Part shown: positions 1 to 8,490 of the stretch, in pieces
Layout: every line of letters starts with the position of its first letter
Position numbering within the stretch: position 1 is the stretch's first letter
From: Abyssibius sp040880065
GTDB taxonomy: Bacteria > Pseudomonadota > Alphaproteobacteria > Rhodobacterales > Rhodobacteraceae
Assembly: GCA_040880065.1 (NCBI GenBank)
Contig: JBBDJE010000003.1
Location: forward strand, 124,001 to 188,000
DNA length: 64,000 nt
Reading direction: 5' to 3'
Position numbers and translations under genes: made by a program
The notes under the pieces: generated by a model
Seen by the model: the letters and a program-made list of their open reading frames with translations, nothing else
Databases searched by the model: none
What the model was told of the DNA's origin: nothing

Positions 1-131
1 GCCTGAACCAACCCGGCAAATATCAGCAAATAGCCCAAATATGCCACGCTTGGCACGCTCAGCACACCAAGCGCCACCAGTGCCACTTTTTCAGTCGGGG
101 CCAGCCCGCGGGTGGCTTTTGCCTCAGTCAC
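1..131 (-). CDS. Partial membrane protein, N-terminal fragment
   Basis: A short reading frame begins at a GTG whose first base is 131 and runs off the left end of the window. Its GTG overlaps the TGA stop of aspS in the arrangement GTGACTGA, an 8-base overlap typical of translational coupling. The visible 43 residues begin MTEAKATRGLAPTEKVAL and lead into a hydrophobic stretch ending in YLGYLLIFAGLVQ, which looks like one membrane-spanning helix. The family cannot be recognised from so little sequence. It is inferred to be an inner-membrane protein co-transcribed downstream of aspS. Confidence 0.5.
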   Translation of the reverse strand, partial: MTEAKATRGLAPTEKVALVALGVLSVPSVAYLGYLLIFAGLVQ

Positions 132-2142
132 GCGGAATGCTGCGCAGGTTCAACTCGCGCATCTGCTCGTTTGTCGGCGCGCTGGGTGCGCCCATCATCA
201 GGTCTTCGGCGCGCTGGTTCATCGGGAACATGATCACCTGACGGATATTCGCCTCATCGGCCAGAAGCATGACAATCCGGTCTATCCCCGCCGCACAGCC
301 GCCATGGGGCGGCGCGCCATAGCGAAACGCGTTGACCATGCCGCCAAAGCGGGCCTCTACCTCGTCGCGGCCATAGCCGGCAATTTCAAAGGCTTTGAAC
401 ATGATCTCGGGCTTGTGGTTTCGAATGGCGCCCGACACCAGTTCATAGCCATTGCAGGCAAGGTCATACTGATAGCCGAGCACCTCAAGCGGGTCGCCCA
501 TCAGCGCCTCCAGCCCGCCTTGCGGCATGGAAAACGGGTTATGTTCAAAGTCGATCTTGCCGCTATCCTCATCACGCGCGTAAATCGGAAAATCGACGAT
601 CCATGCAAAGCGGAACGTGTCGGTTTCGCTCAGGCCAAGCTCGCTGCCAATCACGTTGCGCGCACGGCCTGCCACGGCCTCAAACGCCTTGGGTTTGCCG
701 CCAAGGAAGAAGGCCGCATCGCCCACCTTCAGCCCCAGTTGCTGGCGGATCGCCTCGGTGCGTTCCGGCCCGATATTCTTGGCCAAGGGGCCTGCGGCTT
801 CCATCGGACCAAAGTAAGCATTTAATAGCAATGTTGCTTCCGTCGTCTCACCACGCTGCCAGTGCTTAGCAATTCTATTTCTAACGCTTTCTTTGGTTTC
901 GGCGTCAACATGCGTTGAATATGTTGCCTCGTAATCTACAAGAGCGGAAGCTGCATTCTGCTGCTCTGCCTCAGTCCCGTTGACAACTGCATCAATCGCA
1001 ACAAGGAAATTCGGAAAATCTTCCACAGCGTTGGAAACGTCACCAAATTCGCTTTGGCGCTTCCGCCAGAAAATATAGCCCATACCGGGCAGGCCTTCTT
1101 TCTGGGCAAAGGCGTTCATGCGGTCGCAGAATTTGCGGCTGCCACCGGTTGGCGCAGGAATGGCGCGGATTTCGGTGCCGTCCTGTTCCAGAATATTGGC
1201 GAAAATCGCAAAGCCCGAACCGGCGAAATGGTCCGATACATCCTGCATCCTGATCGGGTTGCGCAGGTCGGGCTTGTCGGAGCCATACCATTTCAGCGCA
1301 TCACGATAGGCGATTTGCGGCCAGTCGGTCGCCACTTTGCGCCCACCGCCAAATTCCTCAAACACACCCTGAATGACCGGCTGGATCGTGTCAAACACGT
1401 CTTGCTGTTCCACAAAGCTCATCTCAAGGTCGAGCTGGTAGAAATCGGTCGGCGAGCGGTCGGCGCGCGGGTCTTCATCGCGAAAACACGGGGCAATCTG
1501 GAAATATTTGTCGAACCCCGACACCATGATCAACTGTTTGAACTGCTGGGGCGCCTGTGGCAGCGCATAGAACTTGCCGGGATGCAGGCGGGATGGCACC
1601 AGAAAATCGCGCGCACCTTCGGGCGAGCTTGCGGTCAATATCGGGGTTTGGAATTCATTGAACTCTTTGGCCCACATGCGCTTGCGAATGCTGGCCACCA
1701 CGTTGGAGCGCAGCATCATATTGGCATGCAGGCTTTCGCGGCGCAGATCGAGAAAGCGGTATTTCAGGCGGGTTTCTTCGGGGTAATCCGGCTCGCCAAA
1801 TACCGGCAGCGGCAAATCATCAGTGGCGCCCAGCACGGTGAGCGCGCGCACATAAATCTCCACCTCGCCGGTGGGGATATTGGGGTTCACAAGCTCGGCG
1901 GCGCGGGCTTTTACGTTGCCATCAATGCTGATCACCGTTTCGGCGCGCAGCTTTTCAAGCGCTGCAAAGGCCGCGCTGTCCCCATCGGCAATAAGCTGGG
2001 TTATGCCGTAATGGTCGCGCAAATCTATGAACAAAACACCGCCATGGTCGCGCACGCGGTGCACCCAGCCCGACAGGCGAACATCCTGCCCGACATGGCC
2101 GGCATTCAGGGCGGCGCAGGTATGTGAACGATAGGCGTGCAT
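124..2142 (-). CDS. aspS: Aspartate--tRNA ligase with an internal insertion
   Basis: Class II aminoacyl-tRNA synthetase that charges tRNA-Asp (or both Asp and Asn tRNAs if non-discriminating) in the cytoplasm. The N-terminal OB-fold anticodon-binding domain occupies about residues 1-110 (LSGWVHRVRDHGGVLFIDLR). The catalytic core follows with FLVPSRLHPGKFYALPQAPQ, motif 2 CFRDEDPRADR and motif 3 GIDRIVMLL near the C-terminus. The protein is 672 residues, whereas the bacterial form is usually about 590. The excess is a block of about 84 residues (362-445) in the region of the GAD domain, AT-richer than its flanks. The frame is open throughout, so the gene is probably functional. The start is the ATG of MHAYRSHTCAAL. 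Confidence 0.96.
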   Translation of the reverse strand: MHAYRSHTCAALNAGHVGQDVRLSGWVHRVRDHGGVLFIDLRDHYGITQLIADGDSAAFAALEKLRAETVISIDGNVKARAAELVNPNIPTGEVEIYVRALTVLGATDDLPLPVFGEPDYPEETRLKYRFLDLRRESLHANMMLRSNVVASIRKRMWAKEFNEFQTPILTASSPEGARDFLVPSRLHPGKFYALPQAPQQFKQLIMVSGFDKYFQIAPCFRDEDPRADRSPTDFYQLDLEMSFVEQQDVFDTIQPVIQGVFEEFGGGRKVATDWPQIAYRDALKWYGSDKPDLRNPIRMQDVSDHFAGSGFAIFANILEQDGTEIRAIPAPTGGSRKFCDRMNAFAQKEGLPGMGYIFWRKRQSEFGDVSNAVEDFPNFLVAIDAVVNGTEAEQQNAASALVDYEATYSTHVDAETKESVRNRIAKHWQRGETTEATLLLNAYFGPMEAAGPLAKNIGPERTEAIRQQLGLKVGDAAFFLGGKPKAFEAVAGRARNVIGSELGLSETDTFRFAWIVDFPIYARDEDSGKIDFEHNPFSMPQGGLEALMGDPLEVLGYQYDLACNGYELVSGAIRNHKPEIMFKAFEIAGYGRDEVEARFGGMVNAFRYGAPPHGGCAAGIDRIVMLLADEANIRQVIMFPMNQRAEDLMMGAPSAPTNEQMRELNLRSIPRD
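808..1059 (-). other. Low-GC in-frame insertion inside aspS
   Basis: Normal AspRS sequence runs to GLPGMGYIFWRK and resumes at MEAAGPLAKNIGPERTEAIR. In the family these two are separated by only a short loop, but here about 84 residues lie between them. A hand count over 841-1020 gives about 48% GC, against 67% over 661-720 in the same gene. The insert reads as a soluble, mostly helical acidic segment (for example NFLVAIDAVVNGTEAEQQNA and KHWQRGETTEATLLL). It has no stop codon, no cysteine or histidine cluster and no recognisable intein motif. It is far too small for a group I or II intron. Its origin is unknown. Confidence 0.75.
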
Positions 2143-2440
2143 GGCAGATCCTCAGCTCAAAGGGCAGCGCGCGGGGCACTGCAAACAAATGCCTGATACA
2201 CTCGGTTGCGCCAATAATGTCAAGGGTAGGGGGTCGCAGAGAGGGCAGAAGCCTGGGGCGGAGATATTTGAGAAAAGAAGATGAGGGTTGGTTTTTGGGA
2301 AGAACGGAAGCAAACGGGGTTGCGCGCCGGTGTCCAGCGACTATAACCACGCCAATTTGCCCCTGCTGATGCAAATCTGACCGGCCCGCCGGGCTGGTTT
2401 TGCGCGGGCGGGCGGGCAGCAGGTGTATTTGGGGGCTGAC
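2143..2440. other. aspS-carB divergent intergenic region
   Basis: This stretch of about 300 bases separates the divergent aspS and carB starts and should hold both promoters, but no convincing -35/-10 pair stands out. Around 2259-2286 it contains a purine-rich run (GGAGATATTTGAGAAAAGAA) of a kind I recall as common between genes in Rhodobacteraceae. A GC-rich run (2383-2420) with CCGGCCCGCCGGGC can fold into a hairpin close to the carB start. No small gene or tRNA is visible. Confidence 0.4.
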
Positions 2441-5400
2441 ATGCCGAAAAGAACCGATATTTCTTCCATTATGATCATCGGGGCAGGCCCTATTGTGATT
2501 GGTCAGGCCTGCGAGTTTGATTATTCCGGCGCGCAGGCCTGCAAGGCTTTGCGCGAGGAAGGCTACCGCGTCATCCTTGTCAACTCCAACCCAGCCACCA
2601 TCATGACCGACCCGGACATGGCCGATGCCACCTATATCGAGCCGATCACGCCCGACATAGTCGCCCGCATCATTGAAAAGGAACGCCCCGATGCGCTCTT
2701 GCCCACAATGGGCGGGCAGACCGGGCTGAACACGGCTCTGGCGCTGGATGATATGGGCGTGCTGGAAAAATTCGGGGTGGAACTGATCGGCGCACGCCGC
2801 GAGGCCATTGAAATGGCCGAAGACCGCAAGCTGTTTCGTGAAGCGATGGACCGGATCGGCATTGAAAACCCCCGCGCCACAATCATCGCCGCCCCCAAGC
2901 TTGAAAACGGCAAATATGACCGCAAGGCCGGCTTGGCCGAGGCGATGGCGGCGATTGAATTTGTCGGCCTTCCCGCCATTATCCGCCCCGCCTTTACCAT
3001 GGGCGGCACCGGTGGCGGTGTGGCCTATAACCGCGAGGATTACGAGAAAATCTGCGCCAGCGGTCTGGCCGCCTCGCCGGTTGCGCAAATTCTGGTCGAT
3101 GAGAGCCTGCTCGGCTGGAAAGAATTCGAGATGGAGGTGGTGCGCGACACCGCCGACAACGCCATCATCATCTGTTCCATTGAAAACGTCGACCCGATGG
3201 GCGTGCATACCGGCGACAGCATCACCGTTGCCCCTGCCCTTACGCTGACAGATAAAGAATATCAGCTCATGCGCAGCCATTCCATCAACGTGCTGCGCGA
3301 GATTGGCGTGGAAACCGGCGGCTCCAATGTACAATGGGCGGTAAACCCGGCCGATGGGCGCATGGTGGTCATTGAAATGAACCCGCGCGTGTCGCGCTCC
3401 TCGGCGCTGGCTTCTAAGGCCACCGGCTTTCCCATTGCCAAGGTCGCCGCCAAGCTGGCCGTGGGCTACACGCTTGACGAGCTGGACAATGACATCACCA
3501 AAGTTACGCCCGCCAGCTTTGAGCCGAGCATCGATTATATTGTCACCAAAATCCCGCGCTTCGCGTTTGAAAAATTCCCCGGTGCGAAGGATGATCTGAC
3601 CACGGCCATGAAATCGGTGGGCGAGGCGATGGCCATTGGCCGCACCATTCATGAAAGCCTGCAAAAGGCGCTGGCCAGCATGGAAACCGGCCTGACCGGC
3701 TTTGATGAAATCGCCATTGAAGGTGAAGGCGAAGGCGCGCTGATCGCCGCGCTTTCCAAAGTCACCCCCGACCGGATACGCGTGATCGCGCAGGCCATGC
3801 GGATGAACGCCTCTGACGAGCTTATCTACTCTGTCACCAAGTTCGACCCGTGGTTCCTTGCCCGCATCCGTGAAATTGTCGAGGCCGAAGCCCTGATCCG
3901 CGAAACCGGTCTGCCCGACAGCGCCGAGGCGCTGCGGGGGCTTAAAATGCTGGGCTTTTCCGATGCACGGCTTGCCAAGCTCACTGGGCTGGACGAGGCT
4001 GCGATTCGCGCCACACGCGGCAAGCTCGGCGTTCATGCCAGCTTCAAGCGCATCGACACCTGCGCCGCCGAATTCGAAGCACAAACGCCATATATGTATT
4101 CCACCTATGAGGCCCCTGCCATGGGCGAGGTCGAGTGCGAATCGCGCCCGTCCGACCGTAAAAAGGTCGTCATTCTCGGCGGTGGTCCGAACCGCATCGG
4201 CCAAGGCATCGAGTTTGACTATTGCTGCTGCCATGCCTGCTATGCGCTGTCAGATGTGGGCTATGAGACCATCATGGTCAACTGCAACCCCGAAACCGTT
4301 TCAACCGATTATGACACCTCCGACAGGCTGTATTTCGAGCCGCTCACGCTGGAATGCGTGCTGGAAATTCTGCGCACCGAACAGCAAAACGGCACGCTGC
4401 ACGGCGTTATCGTGCAATTCGGCGGCCAGACCCCACTAAAGCTGGCCAATGAATTGCAAATGGCGGGCATTCCCATACTGGGCACCACGCCCGATGCCAT
4501 CGACCTTGCCGAAGACCGCGAGCGCTTCCAGCAATTGCTGAACAGGCTTGGGCTGAAACAGCCGGTCAACGGCATTGCCAGCACCGATGCGCAAGCCTTT
4601 GAAATTGCTGGTCGCGTCGGCTACCCGCTGGTCATCCGCCCGTCATATGTGCTGGGGGGGCGCGCCATGGAAATCGTGCGCGATACCGAACAGCTGACGC
4701 GCTACATCACCAATGCGGTCACGGTTTCGGGCGCAAGCCCGGTGCTGCTCGACAGCTATTTGACCGGCGCAATCGAGGTGGATGTCGATGCGCTATCCGA
4801 CGGAAAATCGGTGCATGTTGCCGGAATTATGGAACATATTGAGGAGGCCGGCGTGCATTCGGGCGATAGCGCCTGCTGCCTGCCGCCGCATTCGCTTTCG
4901 CCCGAAATCGTGGCCGAGCTCAAGCGCCAGACCGTGCAAATGGCGCTGGCGCTGAATGTTGTTGGCCTGATGAACGTGCAATTCGCCATCAAGGACGGCG
5001 ATATCTATGTGCTGGAGGTGAACCCGCGCGCGTCGCGCACCGTGCCCTTTGTCGCCAAGGCAACCGACAGCGCCATCGCCGCTATTGCCGCGCGGCTTAT
5101 GGCGGGCGAACCGCTTGAGAACTTCCCGCTGCGCGCACCCTACCCTTCCGGCGTTGGCCCCGATACGCCGCTGCCGCTGATGGACAAGCTCACCCTGGCC
5201 GACCCGATCACCCCGTGGTTCTCGGTGAAAGAGGCCGTGCTGCCCTTTGCGCGCTTTCCCGGTGTTGACACTTTGCTCGGGCCGGAAATGCGCTCGACCG
5301 GCGAGGTGATGGGCTGGGACCGCACCTTTGCGCTGGCATTTTTGAAGGCGCAAATGGGCGCAGGCGTTGATTTGCCCACCGCGGGGCGTGTGTTCATCTC

Positions 5401-5770
5401 GATCAAGGATTCCGACAAAACCGACGCACTCGCCGAGGCGGCCCGCAGCCTTGTTTCTATGGGATATGATCTGGTCGCCACGCGCGGCACGGCGAATTTC
5501 CTCAATGCAGCCAACGCGCCGTGCACGCTGGTGAACAAGGTCTATGAGGGTCGCCCGAACATTGTCGATATGCTCAAGAATAACGACATCGCGCTTGTTT
5601 TCAACACAACCGAAGGCAGTCAGGCGATCAATGACAGCCGCGAAATCCGCACTGTCGCCTTGATGGACAAGATCCCCTATTTCACAACGGCAGCGGGCAG
5701 CATTTCGGCAGTCGCCGCGATTCGCGCGCGTGCCGAAGGCGATGTGAGCGTGCGCACGCTTCAGGGATAA
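2441..5770 (+). CDS. carB: Carbamoyl phosphate synthase large subunit
   Basis: Makes carbamoyl phosphate from bicarbonate, ATP and glutamine-derived ammonia with the CarA subunit, feeding pyrimidine and arginine synthesis. The start chosen is the ATG of MPKRTDISSIMIIGAGPIVI, six codons inside the longest frame, because that is where homologues begin. It gives 1109 residues, slightly longer than the E. coli enzyme of about 1073. Two homologous halves are visible, each with an ATP-grasp fold: the first opens with IIGAGPIVIGQACEFDYSG, the second with ILGGGPNRIGQGIEFDYCC. A C-terminal MGS-like regulatory domain follows (GRVFISIKDSDKTDALAEAA). carA is not in the window. Confidence 0.97.
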   Translation: MPKRTDISSIMIIGAGPIVIGQACEFDYSGAQACKALREEGYRVILVNSNPATIMTDPDMADATYIEPITPDIVARIIEKERPDALLPTMGGQTGLNTALALDDMGVLEKFGVELIGARREAIEMAEDRKLFREAMDRIGIENPRATIIAAPKLENGKYDRKAGLAEAMAAIEFVGLPAIIRPAFTMGGTGGGVAYNREDYEKICASGLAASPVAQILVDESLLGWKEFEMEVVRDTADNAIIICSIENVDPMGVHTGDSITVAPALTLTDKEYQLMRSHSINVLREIGVETGGSNVQWAVNPADGRMVVIEMNPRVSRSSALASKATGFPIAKVAAKLAVGYTLDELDNDITKVTPASFEPSIDYIVTKIPRFAFEKFPGAKDDLTTAMKSVGEAMAIGRTIHESLQKALASMETGLTGFDEIAIEGEGEGALIAALSKVTPDRIRVIAQAMRMNASDELIYSVTKFDPWFLARIREIVEAEALIRETGLPDSAEALRGLKMLGFSDARLAKLTGLDEAAIRATRGKLGVHASFKRIDTCAAEFEAQTPYMYSTYEAPAMGEVECESRPSDRKKVVILGGGPNRIGQGIEFDYCCCHACYALSDVGYETIMVNCNPETVSTDYDTSDRLYFEPLTLECVLEILRTEQQNGTLHGVIVQFGGQTPLKLANELQMAGIPILGTTPDAIDLAEDRERFQQLLNRLGLKQPVNGIASTDAQAFEIAGRVGYPLVIRPSYVLGGRAMEIVRDTEQLTRYITNAVTVSGASPVLLDSYLTGAIEVDVDALSDGKSVHVAGIMEHIEEAGVHSGDSACCLPPHSLSPEIVAELKRQTVQMALALNVVGLMNVQFAIKDGDIYVLEVNPRASRTVPFVAKATDSAIAAIAARLMAGEPLENFPLRAPYPSGVGPDTPLPLMDKLTLADPITPWFSVKEAVLPFARFPGVDTLLGPEMRSTGEVMGWDRTFALAFLKAQMGAGVDLPTAGRVFISIKDSDKTDALAEAARSLVSMGYDLVATRGTANFLNAANAPCTLVNKVYEGRPNIVDMLKNNDIALVFNTTEGSQAINDSREIRTVALMDKIPYFTTAAGSISAVAAIRARAEGDVSVRTLQG

Positions 5771-5907
5771 CCCTGCATTTTCAGAAACTTACAATCTTGC
5801 CCGCCAGACAATGGGCAAGATTTCGCCTATGCGACAGGGCTGGCCCTTCCCCGATTGGCGTTGCGCGAGTAGGAGTCTCGCCATCTTCAACGGCATATGA
5901 GCGACGT

Positions 5908-6405
5908 TTGTCTTTTCTTGAAAACCTTCGGGGCGGGGTCGCGCTCCTGTTCGTGCTGGGGCTTTCCGTCTCGGGTTGTAGCAACGCCTATGGCACTGAG
6001 GTGTCGCTGTCGCGCAACGGATTCACGCAAGCCGATGTGGCCTGCATGGCCGAGGCATTGTATTTTGAGGCCCGCGGCACCGGCGAAGAAGGCCGCCGCG
6101 CGGTTGGCGAGGTGATCTTGAACCGTGTCACCGATCCGCGCTTCCCCGGCACGGTTTGTGCCGTGGTCGATGATAACTGCCAGTTTTCCTACCGCTGCGA
6201 CCATATTCCAAACAATATGTATAACGATTCCGCCGCACGTGGCCGCGCGCTTGATACCGCGCTGACGCTGTTGACCGAGCAGCGCGCAGACATCACATCG
6301 GGCGCGCTGTTCTTTCATTCCGAACGCATGCGCCCGACAAGCTGGTTCCAGACCCTGCCACGCGTGGGCACGTTCGGCGGCAATGTCTTTTACCGCTCGA
6401 CCTAG
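5908..6405 (+). CDS. SleB-type cell-wall hydrolase, putative lipoprotein
   Basis: Predicted peptidoglycan hydrolase of the SleB/Hydrolase_2 family (PF07486). The core is complete: CMAEALYFEARGTGEEGRRA with the conserved glutamates, then VGEVILNRVTDPRFPGTVC and CQFSYRCD. The family acts as lytic transglycosylase or amidase in spore formers; in Gram-negatives its role is less clear. A hydrophobic segment ending VLGLSVSGC fits a lipoprotein signal with the cysteine as anchor. No ATG is in frame. I chose the TTG at 5908, which places the start just ahead of the signal segment; a TTG at 5797 would add 37 residues that look non-coding. Confidence in family is high, in start low. Confidence 0.85.
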   Translation: MSFLENLRGGVALLFVLGLSVSGCSNAYGTEVSLSRNGFTQADVACMAEALYFEARGTGEEGRRAVGEVILNRVTDPRFPGTVCAVVDDNCQFSYRCDHIPNNMYNDSAARGRALDTALTLLTEQRADITSGALFFHSERMRPTSWFQTLPRVGTFGGNVFYRST

Positions 6406-6411
6406 CTTTAT

Positions 6412-6426
6412 AGTTACAATGTAGCC
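6412..6426. repeat. 15-bp direct repeat, copy 1
   Basis: The sequence AGTTACAATGTAGCC here recurs as AGTTACAATGTATCC at 6491-6505, 79 bp away, in the same orientation. Both copies lie in the gap between two convergent genes. Part of the motif is weakly self-complementary (TTACA/TGTA). Function unknown. Confidence 0.5.
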
Positions 6427-6490
6427 GTCTTTTCGTGCATTTTGACCCTTTTTTGAGCTGAAACAGCCGAATCCGGGCCAGGTTTTCTGC

Positions 6491-6505
6491 AGTTACAATG
6501 TATCC
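6491..6505. repeat. 15-bp direct repeat, copy 2
   Basis: Matches the copy at 6412-6426 in 14 of 15 positions. It lies 15 bp before the stop codon of the minus-strand DUF2059 gene. Confidence 0.5.
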
Positions 6506-6519
6506 ATAAGCCGCAATCG

Positions 6520-7332
6520 CTAGAGCGCACTTTCTTGCAGCAATTCCGCAAAAATTTCACCGAAGTCACGGGCGCGGGCGTTGAGCACCTCACTTATCGC
6601 AACGTTCAGTGCGGCGTAAAAACCCAGCCCGACCGGACCGGTCAGAAAGTCGGCATAAGCTTCCATATCTTCATCCGAAATTTCGGCATAGGTGAAAGCG
6701 GTCTGGATGTAGATTGCGCGCTCAAGTTCAGCGGCGATCGCGCCGCGCTGCTCGTTCAGCATGGCGATGATTTCGTCTTGCGACATGCTGAAAGGCATCA
6801 ACCCGCTGGCCTGCATGCCTGTGACCATCGCAAGATTCATTGACATGGTGCTGGCCAACGCGGTTTCGAGAAAGCCACTCTCTTCAACCATGCGGCGGTA
6901 AAGGGCGATACGCGCAGGGTCTTCACTGAGCAAGCGCGCCATAATCGCGCCGCCCTCGGCCGCGACCAACCCATCATCGGTAATTTTTTGCGCGGCGTTC
7001 TCGGCCAGCGTGACATGCCGGCCAAGCGGGCTGTCGAAAAACGCGGCGGCCTCGGAAAAATCTTCCATCCTGTGGCGCGATTGTAGCGCGATGACCAACT
7101 GGTCGATGACCAGACCACCATCAAAGGCGGTAAGGGCGGCGCGGCGCCATGCGCTTGCAGCGTCGATATTCAGCCCGACCTCGCTTGCGCCATTGGCCAT
7201 GACATCGCCCAAAGTGCCATAAGACACATCCACCCCCGAAGCGTGCAAAAGCTCGGCGATATTGCGGGCCGGTTCGGCCTGTAGCGAAGCGGGCAGCAGC
7301 AGGGCAAGGGCGGTGAGAAGGGGCTTTAACAC
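6520..7332 (-). CDS. DUF2059 domain-containing exported protein
   Basis: A 270-residue protein from a GTG start at 7332. That start puts a clean signal peptide (LKPLLTALALLLPASLQA) at the N-terminus; longer starts would overlap the divergent tdk coding region. The C-terminal half carries the DUF2059 pattern (FTYAEISDEDMEAYADFLTG followed by FYAALNVAISEVL). Members are mostly periplasmic proteins of unknown function, all-helical. It converges with the SleB-type hydrolase gene and diverges from tdk with only about 60 bp between starts, so the two promoters must be compact. The molecular role cannot be inferred. Confidence 0.75.
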   Translation of the reverse strand: MLKPLLTALALLLPASLQAEPARNIAELLHASGVDVSYGTLGDVMANGASEVGLNIDAASAWRRAALTAFDGGLVIDQLVIALQSRHRMEDFSEAAAFFDSPLGRHVTLAENAAQKITDDGLVAAEGGAIMARLLSEDPARIALYRRMVEESGFLETALASTMSMNLAMVTGMQASGLMPFSMSQDEIIAMLNEQRGAIAAELERAIYIQTAFTYAEISDEDMEAYADFLTGPVGLGFYAALNVAISEVLNARARDFGEIFAELLQESAL

Positions 7333-7394
7333 GGCAGGGGCATCCTTTTTGCGAATCAACTTGAACCAAAACCGATGCTGGGCAAAAAGGCTGC

Positions 7395-7979
7395 ATGGCA
7401 AAGCTCTATTTCAACTATTCCACAATGAATGCTGGCAAGTCGACCATTCTGTTGCAGGCTGCGCATAACTATGCCGAACGCGGGATGGACACCTATTTGC
7501 TGACCGCGCGGCTGGACCGTCGCGCCGGTGAAGGCAAAATCGCCAGCCGTATCGGTATCGGGCAACCCGCCGACACGTTTGATGAGAAGAGCAATGTGCA
7601 GGCAATGGTTGCCGCACGCATTGCCAAAGGCCCCATAGCCTGTGTGCTGATCGACGAGGCGCAGTTCCTGACGCCCGAACAGGTGTGGCAACTGGCCCGC
7701 GTAGCCGATGACCTTGGCGTGCCTGTAATGGCCTATGGGCTGCGGGTGGATTTTTTGGGGAAGCTTTTCCCCGGTTCGGCGACCTTGCTGGCGCTGGCCG
7801 ATGATTTGCGCGAGGTGCGCACCATTTGCCATTGCGGGCGCAAAGCCACCATGGTGGTGCGCCAGTCGGCCGATGGTTCGGTGGCGACAGCGGGCGACCA
7901 AGTGCAGATAGGCGGCAACGAGACCTATGTCAGCCTATGCCGCCGCCACTGGCGCGAAGCGGTCGGCGATACGGGATAA
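7395..7979 (+). CDS. tdk: Thymidine kinase
   Basis: Type II thymidine kinase that phosphorylates thymidine with ATP for pyrimidine salvage in the cytoplasm. It has 194 residues, normal for bacterial TK1-like enzymes. The P-loop is at the N-terminus (YSTMNAGKSTILLQAA), the Walker B/catalytic region is CVLIDEAQFL, and the zinc lobe is CHCGRKATMVVR with C and H near the end (SLCRRHW). The lasso loop near the end (GGNETYVSLC) contacts thymidine in this family. Translation starts at the first ATG. It stands alone, divergent from the DUF2059 gene. Confidence 0.95.
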   Translation: MAKLYFNYSTMNAGKSTILLQAAHNYAERGMDTYLLTARLDRRAGEGKIASRIGIGQPADTFDEKSNVQAMVAARIAKGPIACVLIDEAQFLTPEQVWQLARVADDLGVPVMAYGLRVDFLGKLFPGSATLLALADDLREVRTICHCGRKATMVVRQSADGSVATAGDQVQIGGNETYVSLCRRHWREAVGDTG

Positions 7980-8045
7980 TTGCTTTTTCGCCCCACTTCC
8001 TGTATAGTTGTTTTTTGCAAGTTTTAGCAAGGGGTGGGCCAGACG

Positions 8046-8480
8046 ATGCGCAAGGCAGGCAAGGACCACTGGCACGGCGAGCCGGTGCGCTATTTTTCGG
8101 GCATATTCGGGAACAAGTGGTCGCTGATGATCTTGCGCGATATGATCTTTGCGGGCAAGCGCAGTTTTGGCGCGTTTCTGGACTCGCCGGAAAAAATCGC
8201 CACCAACATCCTTTCAACCCGGCTGGGCGAGCTGGTCGATGCTGGCGTGATTGCCAAGGTCATGCCCAAGCGCAAGGGGGCGCGGGCGGTCTATATTCTT
8301 ACGCCACGCGGGCGCGCGCTGCTGCCGGTGATCTTTGCGATCATGGATTGGGCGGCGCGTGAAGACCCCGAAAGCGACGCCGATGCCAGCCTTCTGGGCG
8401 CGCTGCGCGACACGCCCAGCATGCTGAAGGTGAAGCTGATGGCCGGAATTGACGCAGCCGACAAAGCGGCTTTGGCCTGA
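8046..8480 (+). CDS. HxlR-family transcriptional regulator
   Basis: Winged-helix DNA-binding protein of the HxlR family (144 residues). The typical pattern is visible: FGNKWSLMILRDMIFAGKRS, then the recognition helix region IATNILSTRLGELVDAGVI, then the wing YILTPRGRALLPV. These regulators often respond to redox or electrophile stress, but only one or two family cysteines would be expected and none is seen here, so the signal is unknown. An upstream GTG at 8034 is possible; I prefer the ATG at 8046, preceded by AAGGGG at 8029-8034. No obvious target gene lies beside it. Confidence 0.88.
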   Translation: MRKAGKDHWHGEPVRYFSGIFGNKWSLMILRDMIFAGKRSFGAFLDSPEKIATNILSTRLGELVDAGVIAKVMPKRKGARAVYILTPRGRALLPVIFAIMDWAAREDPESDADASLLGALRDTPSMLKVKLMAGIDAADKAALA

Positions 8481-8490
8481 ACTTAGCGGC

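Noticed and set aside
808..1059. Intein or intron in aspS
   Set aside because: About 250 bp is too short for either, there are no splice motifs, and the frame is open across it.
1955..4234. A 759-codon open frame on the minus strand across the aspS start, the intergenic region and carB
   Set aside because: It lies opposite conserved carB codons, has no recognisable domains and is rich in the His/Gly/Arg pattern made by reading GC-rich genes backwards.
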